From: an uncultured Eubacteriales bacterium
Lineage (GTDB): Bacteria; Bacillota; Clostridia; Christensenellales; Aristaeellaceae
Reading direction: 5' to 3'
NCBI GenBank assembly: GCA_902777335.1
Contig: CACYTF010000019.1
Span: 1-64,000 of the forward strand
Length of the DNA: 64,000 nucleotides
Part shown: positions 32,120-40,424 of the stretch, piece by piece
Numbering within the stretch: the first letter of the stretch is position 1
Layout of the letters: every line of letters begins with the position of its first letter
Made by a program: the position numbers and the translations under genes
The notes under the pieces: generated by a model
What the model saw: the letters and a program-made list of their open reading frames with translations, nothing else
Databases searched by the model: none
What the model was told of the DNA's origin: nothing

Positions 32120-33214
32120 ATGAATGGCTTGAAAAGACGAATGGCGTTGTTCCTGATCCTCATACTGGCGTTGCCGTCGGGCGCAGCGATGGCGGAAGGA
32201 GCGGGCCAGCCTACGCGGCTGGCCCGGGCCTACCGCAGCATGATCCTGAACACCGATTTCGGCGAAGACGTGACCTATGTCATCGGCCACCGTCACCCGG
32301 ATTCCGACACGGTGAGCGCCGCGATGGCCTACGCGAACCTGCTGAACGCGCTGGGCGTGAAGGCCCAGGCGGCGGTGGCCGGGGACATCAACAACGAGAC
32401 GCGATACGCGCTGGAATGCTTTGGCATCGAGCCGCCCCAGGTGATCGACGACGCGGCGGACAGGCAGTTCGTGCTGGTCGACCACAGCGCCTATACCCAC
32501 GCGATCGACGAAATGCCGCTGGCCCGCGTCGTCGGCGTGCTGGACCACCACGGCATCGGCAGCGTCCAGAACAGCGAATTCATCAGCGTGCGCTCGGCCC
32601 CCGTGGGCTCAACTGCCACGCTGGTGTACCTGAGCTATCTGGAGTGCGAGGTTCCCATCTCGCGGGAGATGGCCCGGATCATGCTCATGGGCATACTCTC
32701 CGATACCAAGAACCTCACCAGCAACGCCACGGCCATGGACCAGCTGGCCGGGCAAGACCTGACGGCGCTGTCGGAGATCGACGATGTGGACGCGCTGTAC
32801 CGGGGCATGCAGGAAGCCGCCGCGAACTACGACGGCATGAGCGATATCGACATCTACATGACGGACTACAAGGAGTACACGGCGGCGGGCCTCAGCTTCG
32901 GCGTCGGCGACATCCGGGCGAACGGTGAGGCGGCCATGGCGCAGATGTGCGACCGCATGCTGGCGGCCATGGCGGAGCACTACGAATCCATCGGTCTGGA
33001 CATGCTGTTCGTCAAGGTCAACAACGTCAGCGGCGACGACGGCGAGAATCAATCCTACATGGTGGCCTATCCCGAAACGGCGCAAGCGCTGCTTGGGCAA
33101 TGCTTTGGCGCTTTTGACGGGAAGTACCTGGTGTTCAGGGAATATCAATCCCGCAAGAAGGCGATCATTCCCGCGCTGACGGCGGCGCTGGAGGCCGCCG
33201 GACCCGCGAAGTAG
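32120..33214 (+). CDS. exported Mn-dependent inorganic pyrophosphatase-like DHH/DHHA2 phosphoesterase
   Basis: The sequence follows the family II pyrophosphatase (PpaC) plan. GHRHPDSDT (from residue 56) corresponds to GHxNPDTDA, VDHS (D121) and LDHHG (D142-H144) give the metal ligands, and LMGILSDTKNLTS matches the conserved ILSDT motif. A DHHA2-like C-terminal domain follows (GLSFGVGDI, then LDMLFVKVNNVSGD). Known family II enzymes are about 310 residues, cytoplasmic, and hydrolyse pyrophosphate to two phosphates. This one has 364 residues and starts with a typical signal peptide (MNGLKRRMALFLILILALP...AMA/EG), so it should act outside the membrane. Substrate could instead be another phosphoanhydride or a short oligonucleotide, as in other DHH proteins. 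Confidence 0.85.
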   Translation: MNGLKRRMALFLILILALPSGAAMAEGAGQPTRLARAYRSMILNTDFGEDVTYVIGHRHPDSDTVSAAMAYANLLNALGVKAQAAVAGDINNETRYALECFGIEPPQVIDDAADRQFVLVDHSAYTHAIDEMPLARVVGVLDHHGIGSVQNSEFISVRSAPVGSTATLVYLSYLECEVPISREMARIMLMGILSDTKNLTSNATAMDQLAGQDLTALSEIDDVDALYRGMQEAAANYDGMSDIDIYMTDYKEYTAAGLSFGVGDIRANGEAAMAQMCDRMLAAMAEHYESIGLDMLFVKVNNVSGDDGENQSYMVAYPETAQALLGQCFGAFDGKYLVFREYQSRKKAIIPALTAALEAAGPAK

Positions 33215-33298
33215 CGGCGCGCCCGGCATTTGAGATCCGGGTACAGATGCGCCGGGCGGCAGACAGAAGACGGCGAGAACCGCTGGAGGTAAGTACAG

Positions 33299-35056
33299 AT
33301 GATCAAAAAACTGGTTCGGCAGATGCTGACCGCGCAGATACTGTCCGCGCTGACGGTGTCACTGTGCCTTTTGATCGACAACATCATGATCGGGCGCTTT
33401 CTGGGCGAGCGCGCGCTGACCGCCTACGGGCTTGCCAACCCGATGCTGCTGGTCATCGGCGCGGTGGGCAGCATGCTTTGCGCCGGCGCGCAGGTGGCGT
33501 GCAGCAAATCGCTGGGCCGCGGCGACCGGGAAGAGACCGACGTCGGTTTTTCTTCCACCGTCGCCGGCGGCCTGCTGTTCTCGGGTGCGTTCATGGTGCT
33601 GGCGCTGTTGCTGCGCACGCCCATCGCGCGGATGCTGGGCGCGGACGAGCCCGCGCTGCTGGGCGACACCAGCCGCTACATCGCGGGCTTCAGCATCGGT
33701 GCGCCGGCCTCCGTCGGCGCGCTGATGCTGGTGCCTTTTTTACAGCTGGCAGGCCAGAGCAATCTGCTGATCGCGGCGGTGCTGGGCATGACGGTGACGG
33801 ACGTAGCCCTGGACCTGATGAACGTGTTCGTGTTTCACGGCGGCATGTTCGGCATGGGCCTGGCCTCGGCGCTCAGCTACTACGCGGCCGTGCTGATCGG
33901 CATCGGCTACTTCTTGTCGAAGAGGTGCGTGTTCTCGTTCTCGCTGAAGCGGGTGAAGTGGCAAAAGATTCGGGAGCTGTTCGCCGGCGGCGTGCCGTCG
34001 ATGGTGGGCATGGTGTCCTCGGTGGTGCTGATCTTCGCGGTCAACCGCATACTGATGGGCGCCGGCGGCGAGGCGGCGGTGGCGGCCTACTCGGTGGTCA
34101 ACACCATCATGAACGCCAGCAATTGCATCAGCACCGGCTCCGGCGGCGTGGCGCTGACCCTCTCCGGCGTGCTCTACAACGAGGAGGACCAGACCGGGCT
34201 GGAAGAGCTGCTGCGCACGCTGGCGCGCGCCTGCGTGGTGCTGGGCCTGGCGGTCATGGCGCTGCTGATGGCGTTCGCGGGGCCCTGCGTGCGCCTGTTC
34301 ATACCCTATGCCGGCCAGAGCCAGGCCATGGCGATGCGCGGCGTGCGCCTGTTCTCCACCGGGCTTGTCTTCTGCTGCCTGACCAACGCCCTGCGCAACT
34401 GTTACCAGGGCACCGGCAGGGTGCGCATGATGGAGGTCATATCGGTGCTGGACAACGCGCTGCTGCCGACGCTGTTCGCGTTCCTGTTCAGCCGGGCGGC
34501 CGGGGTGGGCGGCGCGTGGTTCCTGTTCACGGCCAGCGAGCTCATGACGACCCTGGGCATACTCGGCCATGTGTGGCTGAAGAAGGGCCGCTTTACCCTG
34601 AAAGCGGAGGATGTGCTGCTGCTCAGAAGCGACTTCGGCGTGCCGCCGGAGGACCTGTTTGAGGCCGACCCGAGGGACCTGGCGGGCGTGATGGACGCGT
34701 CCCGCGCGGCGGAGGCCTTCTGCCGCGTCCGGGGCGGCAGCGCCCGAATGGCCAGCCACCTGGCGCTGTGCATCGAGGAGATGGGCGGCAACATCGTCAC
34801 CCACGGCTTTGCCGGAGGGAAGAAGAACCGCCTGTCCATACGCCTGCAGCGCAAGCGCGGGCGCTGGACGCTGCGCTTCAGGGACGACTGCATGGCCTTT
34901 GACCCCGTGCAGCACATCGCCCGGGTGGAAGATGAAAACGGCTTTGGCATCCGCCTGGCCATGCGCATGGCCGACGAGGCGCGCTACACCTATTCCATGA
35001 ACCTGAACAACCTGACGCTGATCCTGAATACTACAGATGTGGAGAGAGACAAATGA
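33299..35056 (+). CDS. MATE-family transporter fused to a C-terminal GHKL (RsbW-like) ATPase domain
   Basis: Residues 1 to about 440 form a twelve-helix MATE exporter (KLVRQMLTAQILSALTVSLCLLIDNIMIGRFLG, then repeated G.ARLLG-type segments), which normally exports drugs or metabolites using Na+ or H+. Residues about 460-585 are a cytoplasmic HATPase_c domain of the anti-sigma/serine-kinase type: LALCIEEMGGNIVTHGF is the N box, FRDDCMAFDP the G1-like box, and ENGFGIRLAMRMAD the G2-like box. No receiver or phosphoacceptor His is present. Such a domain could bind ATP and a protein partner to regulate transport, or phosphorylate a regulator. The stop overlaps the start of the following MscS gene (ATGA), indicating translational coupling. 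Confidence 0.88.
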   Translation: MIKKLVRQMLTAQILSALTVSLCLLIDNIMIGRFLGERALTAYGLANPMLLVIGAVGSMLCAGAQVACSKSLGRGDREETDVGFSSTVAGGLLFSGAFMVLALLLRTPIARMLGADEPALLGDTSRYIAGFSIGAPASVGALMLVPFLQLAGQSNLLIAAVLGMTVTDVALDLMNVFVFHGGMFGMGLASALSYYAAVLIGIGYFLSKRCVFSFSLKRVKWQKIRELFAGGVPSMVGMVSSVVLIFAVNRILMGAGGEAAVAAYSVVNTIMNASNCISTGSGGVALTLSGVLYNEEDQTGLEELLRTLARACVVLGLAVMALLMAFAGPCVRLFIPYAGQSQAMAMRGVRLFSTGLVFCCLTNALRNCYQGTGRVRMMEVISVLDNALLPTLFAFLFSRAAGVGGAWFLFTASELMTTLGILGHVWLKKGRFTLKAEDVLLLRSDFGVPPEDLFEADPRDLAGVMDASRAAEAFCRVRGGSARMASHLALCIEEMGGNIVTHGFAGGKKNRLSIRLQRKRGRWTLRFRDDCMAFDPVQHIARVEDENGFGIRLAMRMADEARYTYSMNLNNLTLILNTTDVERDK

Positions 35057-35907
35057 CGGCAATCGCGGATTTTTTCAGGGCCCACCAGACCCTCTGGCAG
35101 TCCATAATGCTTGTTTTCACGACGGTGGTCACGTTTGTGGTGGCCTTCTTCGCGCTTCGGCTGGAGAAGAAGGCGGCGAAGCGGCTGAAGGGGATGCGCG
35201 ACAACATCAACCTGCGCTTCGTGGAGAGCATCGCCCGCTTCATCGTGATCTTCCTGGCGATACAGTTCGTCGTCATGAGCTCGCCGCTCACCCAGAACTT
35301 CGGGCGGGTGCTGTTCCAGGGCACGACGGTCATCGCCGCCATCGCGGGCTTTGCCGCGCAGCCGGTCATCGCCGATCTGATCTGCGGCCTGATGCTCAGC
35401 GCCACCAAGCCCTTCGACATCGGCAACCGCATCGAGCTGGATGACGGCACCGCCGGCATCGTCAAGGACATCACCATGCGCCACGTCACGCTGCAGGACA
35501 TCGACACCGTGGTGCGCATCATCCCCAACAGCAAGCTGAACGGCATGAAGATCACCAACATGAGCTACCAGGCCCAGACGCGGTCGGTGCACTTCCGCTT
35601 TCACGTGGCCTACAATGCCGACGTGGAACAGGCCAAGGCCGTCATTGCCCGCGCGGTGGCGGACAGCCCCTGGTCGATCCCCGGCGGGCCGGACGCGGCC
35701 GAAGGCGCGTACAGCCCGGTCTACTTCATCGCCTATGCCGACAGCAGTCTGGTTTTGGCGACTACGGTCTATTATAACCCGGGCACGCGCACCGAGGTCC
35801 TGAAGGACGACGTCAACACCCGGGTCCGGCGGGCGCTGGAGGCGGCCGGCATCGAGATTCCGTACAACTACGTCAACGTGGTGCTCAACGATTCCAGGAA
35901 GGGGTAA
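35053..35907 (+). CDS. MscS-family mechanosensitive channel
   Basis: The 284-residue protein has two predicted N-terminal helices, then the pore helix region VIAAIAGFAAQPVIADLICGLMLSATKPFDIGNRIEL, typical of MscS/YnaI/YkuT proteins. A cytoplasmic beta domain (GIVKDITMRHVTLQDIDTVVRIIPNSKL) follows. It should open under membrane tension to release solutes. The ATG overlaps the TGA of the MATE-fusion gene by 4 bp, so the two proteins are probably made together. Confidence 0.92.
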   Translation: MTAIADFFRAHQTLWQSIMLVFTTVVTFVVAFFALRLEKKAAKRLKGMRDNINLRFVESIARFIVIFLAIQFVVMSSPLTQNFGRVLFQGTTVIAAIAGFAAQPVIADLICGLMLSATKPFDIGNRIELDDGTAGIVKDITMRHVTLQDIDTVVRIIPNSKLNGMKITNMSYQAQTRSVHFRFHVAYNADVEQAKAVIARAVADSPWSIPGGPDAAEGAYSPVYFIAYADSSLVLATTVYYNPGTRTEVLKDDVNTRVRRALEAAGIEIPYNYVNVVLNDSRKG

Positions 35908-35938
35908 GACAAGAAGGGTAAGAAAGGACGGCCTTGGT

Positions 35939-36592
35939 ATGGACTACAAACAGAGGGTGACCCAGGATTCCTCCGGCTTTGTGCTGTTGGCGGACTTCGT
36001 GCCGGGCATCGTGCAGGAGATCCGCTACTACTCCACCTACAACTTCGTGGGCGACCGCATCGACGGCTACGAGGCGCCGGTGGCGCTGCTCACCATCGAG
36101 GCGGCGCGGGCGCTGAAGGCCGTGGCGGCGGAGGTGAACGTTCAGGGCTATAGGCTGAAGGTGTTCGACGCCTATCGCCCGGCCAACGCCGTTCGGCACT
36201 TTGTGCTGTGGGGCCTGGAGGACCTGGACCTGCGGATGAAGCCGTACTTCTACCCGGACCTTGAAAAGCAGGAGTTGTTCAAACGGGGCTACATCGCCAG
36301 CCAGTCCTCCCACAGCCGGGGCAGCGCCGTGGACCTGACGCTGCTGGACATGCGCACCGGCAAGGAGGTGGACATGGGCAGCCCCTTCGACCTGTTCAGC
36401 GAACTGTCCCACCCTGACTGTCGGGCGGTGACGGACGAGCAGTACGACAACCGCATGTTCCTTCAAAAGGCCATGACCCGCAACGGCTTTGTGCCCATCG
36501 ACTGCGAGTGGTGGCACTTCGCCCTGGGCGACGAGCCCTACCCGGACACCTACTTTGAATTCCCGGTTTCCGCCCAGTACCTGAGGCGCTGA
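35939..36592 (+). CDS. D-alanyl-D-alanine dipeptidase (VanX/DdpX family)
   Basis: This zinc dipeptidase of the M15D family hydrolyses D-Ala-D-Ala. The zinc ligands are visible as H125 and D132 in SHSRGSAVD and H193 in EWWH; E190 is the catalytic base. The spacing H-7-D and E-3-H is the same as in VanX (H116, D123, E181, H184). FDAYRP carries the conserved Arg that stabilises the transition state. The length (217) is close to VanX (202). No VanH or VanA gene is next to it, so vancomycin resistance should not be assumed; a role in wall turnover or D-Ala recycling is as likely. No signal peptide is evident. Confidence 0.92.
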   Translation: MDYKQRVTQDSSGFVLLADFVPGIVQEIRYYSTYNFVGDRIDGYEAPVALLTIEAARALKAVAAEVNVQGYRLKVFDAYRPANAVRHFVLWGLEDLDLRMKPYFYPDLEKQELFKRGYIASQSSHSRGSAVDLTLLDMRTGKEVDMGSPFDLFSELSHPDCRAVTDEQYDNRMFLQKAMTRNGFVPIDCEWWHFALGDEPYPDTYFEFPVSAQYLRR

Positions 36593-36642
36593 GGCGTTTT
36601 CGCCGGCGACAGCGGCACAGACGACACTGAAGGAGGATGACT

Positions 36643-38679
36643 ATGGCGTACACGGCATTTGAGACCATGCGGCAGATCAACCTGAAGCGCTTTGGGGAGG
36701 ACCTGGGGCCCATGCAGCCGCCGGTCAACGAGGGCGAGAAGGCCAACGACCTGAAGTCGGCGGCGCTGCGGTTCCTGCGGGAGCGCTGCGAGGGCCTGAG
36801 GCACGACGCGGCCATCGCCCGGCGGGAGGCGGAGACGGGCGTCTACGCGGGCGTCGCGCTCTCGGCGCACCAGGTGCCCTACAACCTGCAGATGGACACC
36901 GACCGGCTGTGCCTGGAGAAGACCCTGGGCGATTTCATCGACTCCGGCACCGCCGAAGACGCGTACTCCGTGTACTTCTGCTACATCAACATGTTCTTCG
37001 GCCGATACGGGCAGTCCAAGAAAATGGTGGAGCTGCTCTCGGAGTACGAGTCCAACGGCAGCTCGCTTCTGATGAAGCACCGGGACCACTATTCCCATTC
37101 GGTGTACGTGTTCGCGCTGGGCCTGGCGATCTACGACACCAACGCGGCCTACCGGAGCGCCTTCGAGGCGTTCTACCAATGCCCGCCGGACAGCGCGGCG
37201 AATCTGTTCCTGGAGCTGTGGGGCCTGACGTCGCTGTTCCACGACATCGGCTATCCCTTCGAGCTGCCCTTCGAGCAGGTGCTGTCCTACTTTGAGGTGA
37301 ATCACCAGCGCCGGGGCAAGGACAGCCTGTACCTGGCCTATCACGGCGTGGACAAGCTGATCGCGCTGAGCGAGCCCGCGAAGGCGCGCTTTGAGGCGCT
37401 GTTCGGCATGCGCTTTGGAACCGTCAGCCACCTCCTCGCCTGGGACATCGCCCGCAGGCTCGGCAAGGACTACGGCTTCACCGAAGCCTATCTCAGGGAT
37501 GTGGTGGACGCCAAGCCCGTGTCGCCGGAGCGCTTCGGCTACTTCATGGACCACGCCTTCTTCAGCGCCGCCCGGCTCTATCGGGAGCTGGAAAACGCCT
37601 TCGGCCCCGACGGGCTGAACGCCATGCACGTGGACGCCCTCTCCGCCATACTGCTGCACAACAGCCTGTACAAGTTCGCCATCGCCTTCTACAAGGACAA
37701 AGAAAAGCACAGAGCGCCGCTGCCCATGCGGGCGCACCCGCTGGCCTACATGCTGATGCTGTGCGACGAGCTGCAGTGCTGGGACCGCACGGCCTACGGC
37801 CGCAACTCCAGGACCGAGCTGCACCCGATGGCCGCGAAGTTCGATTTCTCCGACGACGCCATACAGGTGATCTACTACTACGACCGGGCGGAGCGGGAGA
37901 AGATCGACGCCTATCACCAGGCCTACGCCGCCTGGGAGGCCGGCGGGAGGGAGGGCGACGCGCCGCGGTTGAAGGCCTACAGCGACATGGCGGAGAAGGG
38001 CCAGCGCTTCCGCACGGACATCGAAAAGATCGTGGACACCGGTGCGATTCCCCTGACCGTGAAGGCGCGCACCGGCAAGGTGGACCGCAGCGCCAAGCAC
38101 ACTTACCTGTCCAGCAGCAACTTTTTGCACTTCTACGACTTCGCGGTGGCTATCCACGGGCGCAGCCTGCCGCCGGAGGCCACGGCAGAGCAGATGGAGG
38201 CCAGGTTTGAGTCCCACTCGCTGGAGTACCAGCTCTCCACGCTGAACCGGGCCAGGCACTTCGCCCGCTATCTGGACGCGATACGCTGCTTTTACACCGA
38301 CAAGCCGGTGGACTACGAGATGGTCACCCGCTTCACGCCGAACCAGGCCGCCGTTTTCGCGCCGATGGAGCACGAGCGCTGGGAACGGGAGCACATCGCC
38401 ATGGGCTGGCGCAACGGCGACGCGTACGAGACGCTGCCGTTGGACGTGCCGGAATCGGAGGAAGCCGCGGCCCGGAAGGCGCTGCGCGAGCAGCTGCGCA
38501 GGCACAAGCTGGTGATGGACGGCAATCCCACCACCAGCGAGGTCCTGGAGCACTACGAGAGCCTCTCCGACGACGACAAGGGAAAAGACTGGAAGCCGTT
38601 CAACAAGATGCTGACACTGCTCAAAAAATACGATGGCACGCGCATCTACCGGCTGGATCGCAAGCGGAGCTTGCGATGA
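36643..38679 (+). CDS. HD-domain phosphohydrolase with C-terminal RyR domain (predicted nucleotide-signal conflict protein)
   Basis: The start is ATG 36643, placed by AAGGAGG (36630-36636). The 678-residue protein shows the elements of an HD hydrolase: H in KHRDHYSHSV (about residues 145-153), HD in LFHDIGYPF (about 198-205), H in AILLHNS (about 338) and D in LMLCDELQCWDR (about 370). These could bind a metal pair and act on a phosphodiester or nucleotide. The last ~110 residues match the RyR domain: FAPMEHERWEREHIAMGWRNGD (starts near 569), then a basic helix and a Y/L-rich segment. Prokaryotic RyR domains have been proposed as sensors of nucleotide-derived ligands in conflict systems (Burroughs and colleagues, 2015). 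It lies 117 bp before a SLOG-transmembrane gene on the same strand. Substrate and trigger are unknown. Confidence 0.75.
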   Translation: MAYTAFETMRQINLKRFGEDLGPMQPPVNEGEKANDLKSAALRFLRERCEGLRHDAAIARREAETGVYAGVALSAHQVPYNLQMDTDRLCLEKTLGDFIDSGTAEDAYSVYFCYINMFFGRYGQSKKMVELLSEYESNGSSLLMKHRDHYSHSVYVFALGLAIYDTNAAYRSAFEAFYQCPPDSAANLFLELWGLTSLFHDIGYPFELPFEQVLSYFEVNHQRRGKDSLYLAYHGVDKLIALSEPAKARFEALFGMRFGTVSHLLAWDIARRLGKDYGFTEAYLRDVVDAKPVSPERFGYFMDHAFFSAARLYRELENAFGPDGLNAMHVDALSAILLHNSLYKFAIAFYKDKEKHRAPLPMRAHPLAYMLMLCDELQCWDRTAYGRNSRTELHPMAAKFDFSDDAIQVIYYYDRAEREKIDAYHQAYAAWEAGGREGDAPRLKAYSDMAEKGQRFRTDIEKIVDTGAIPLTVKARTGKVDRSAKHTYLSSSNFLHFYDFAVAIHGRSLPPEATAEQMEARFESHSLEYQLSTLNRARHFARYLDAIRCFYTDKPVDYEMVTRFTPNQAAVFAPMEHERWEREHIAMGWRNGDAYETLPLDVPESEEAAARKALREQLRRHKLVMDGNPTTSEVLEHYESLSDDDKGKDWKPFNKMLTLLKKYDGTRIYRLDRKRSLR

Positions 38680-38795
38680 AACGAAGGCCATGCGCGCGGG
38701 CACGATGACGCGCGGGGGAAACCCCGCGTGTTTGATACATGCCGTCTCCGGGGCGTCGAAACGGCGCTTGCGCCGGTATGGGGGTGACTTGACCG

Positions 38796-40394
38796 ATGGA
38801 CGATAGGAGGATTCCCCTGATCGTCGGGGTGACGGGGCATATCGCGCTGCGGGAGGCCGATCTGCCCGCGCTTCGCGCGGCGGTGCGGACGGAGCTCACG
38901 GGCCTTATGAAGCGGTATCCGAACACGTCGCCCGCCATGCTGACGAGCCTCGCGGCGGGGGGCGATCTGCTGTGCGCCGACGTGGCGCGGGAGCTGGGCA
39001 TGCCGGTATTGGCGGCGCTGCCCGTGGAAGACTCGGTGTACCGAAAGGATTTCTCGCCCGCGGACGCCGCCCAGTTTGACGAACACTGCGCCCGGGCACG
39101 GTGGGTGGGCGTCGCGCCGCCCACGGAGCACGCGCCGGAGCAACCCGATCGCGCCTTTTACTTTCGGCAGGCGGGCATCTACGTGGCCACCCACTGCCAC
39201 GTGCTGCTGGCGCTGTGGGACGGCGGCGCGCCGGACGCGAAGCGCTGCGGCACCGGCGCGGCGGTGGACGTCGCCCTGAACGGCGCGTACAGCCCCGAGC
39301 GCGGCGACCCAGCCCTCGCGGGCGACTGCCCGGCGGTCATTCACATCCTGGCCCCCAGGGACGCGGCGGACGGGCGCGCGGCGGGCGAGGTGCGCCGCCT
39401 GGGGGACGAAGCGGCGCTTTCGGGGATACTGGAGAAGACGGAGGCCTTCAACCGGCTTGCCGATCAAAGCGGCGGCGGAGGAACGCTGCTGCCGGAGGAC
39501 GCCTGCGGGGACGACGCGGTCCTCGTGCGCATGAACGCGCTGTACCACGCGGCCAGCGGCCTGAGCCGGCGCTTTGCCGGGATGTACCGGCGGGTCCTGG
39601 CGCTGCTGGCGGCGGCCAGCACGCTTTTGACGTTCGCGTTTCTGATGTACGACGAGGTCGAGGCCATCTGGATGATACTGCTGTGCAGGGCCATGCTGGG
39701 CCTGGCCTGGTTCTGCCACAGGTATGCCCTCCGCTCGGACTGCCACTGCCGCTATATCGAATACCGGGCGCTGGCGGAATGGCTGCGGGTGCAGGCCTAT
39801 CTGCGCTATGCCGGCAGCCGCCTGCGGGTGACGTCGCTTCTGACATGGACCCAGTCGCAGGAGACGGCGTGGATCGCATCCGCCCTGCGCACGGTCTCGA
39901 TCGGTCCAGCGCCCAAGGCGGCCCACGACATCCGGGATTGCTGGGTAAACGCCCAGCGGGACTATCACAGCCGCGCGATCGGAAGGACCTCTCTGAGCCT
40001 CAGGCGCAGCGAGGGCGTGGTCCGGGTGGCGCTGGCGGTCAGCGCGACGCTGTACATCGCCGCGGTGCTGTTCGAGCTGGGCTTCGGCGGGCTGTTCTTT
40101 GAACCGGTGGCGGCGCTTGCAGGCGTCGGCCTCTGGCGCACCGCCATCAAGGTGGCCCTGGGGACCCTGTCCTCCGCGACCATATTCATCGCCAACTACT
40201 ACGGAAAGCAGTCCCTGCCCCGAAAGCGGTCCGATCACGGCAAGATGGCCCGGTTCTACGCGCGGGCCTCCGAGCGGCTGGCCGAACGCGGCCAGAGCGA
40301 GGAACTGCTGGCGCGGCTGGCGCGGGAGGAGCTGATCGAAAACGGCAACTGGCTGTCCTATCAGCGGGACAACACGCCGGATATCAACCTGTGA
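38796..40394 (+). CDS. SLOG-domain protein with four transmembrane helices (predicted sensor-effector)
   Basis: Residues about 5-220 form a Rossmann-like SLOG domain. LIVGVTGH (8-15) is the first strand and loop, TSLAAGGDLLCADVARELGMPVLAALPV (about 50-77) carries the GGD-type glycine loop, and FYFRQAGIYVATHCHVLLALWDG is the later strand. SLOG domains bind nucleotides or nucleotide-like ligands. Hydrophobic segments at about 268-285, 288-308, 408-430 and 445-468 make two helical pairs, a layout resembling SLATT-type pore-forming effectors linked to SLOG. A basic, helical tail follows. GGGGGTGA precedes ATG 38796. Together with the HD-RyR gene upstream this looks like a two-gene sensor and membrane-effector module; defence function is inferred, not shown. 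Confidence 0.75.
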   Translation: MDDRRIPLIVGVTGHIALREADLPALRAAVRTELTGLMKRYPNTSPAMLTSLAAGGDLLCADVARELGMPVLAALPVEDSVYRKDFSPADAAQFDEHCARARWVGVAPPTEHAPEQPDRAFYFRQAGIYVATHCHVLLALWDGGAPDAKRCGTGAAVDVALNGAYSPERGDPALAGDCPAVIHILAPRDAADGRAAGEVRRLGDEAALSGILEKTEAFNRLADQSGGGGTLLPEDACGDDAVLVRMNALYHAASGLSRRFAGMYRRVLALLAAASTLLTFAFLMYDEVEAIWMILLCRAMLGLAWFCHRYALRSDCHCRYIEYRALAEWLRVQAYLRYAGSRLRVTSLLTWTQSQETAWIASALRTVSIGPAPKAAHDIRDCWVNAQRDYHSRAIGRTSLSLRRSEGVVRVALAVSATLYIAAVLFELGFGGLFFEPVAALAGVGLWRTAIKVALGTLSSATIFIANYYGKQSLPRKRSDHGKMARFYARASERLAERGQSEELLARLAREELIENGNWLSYQRDNTPDINL

Positions 40395-40424
40395 CATGGC
40401 GCCGATCGGAGGGGAGAGATTCCA

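Noticed and set aside
35939..36592. Vancomycin resistance cluster
   Set aside because: VanX-like gene stands alone; no vanH, vanA or vanRS genes nearby.
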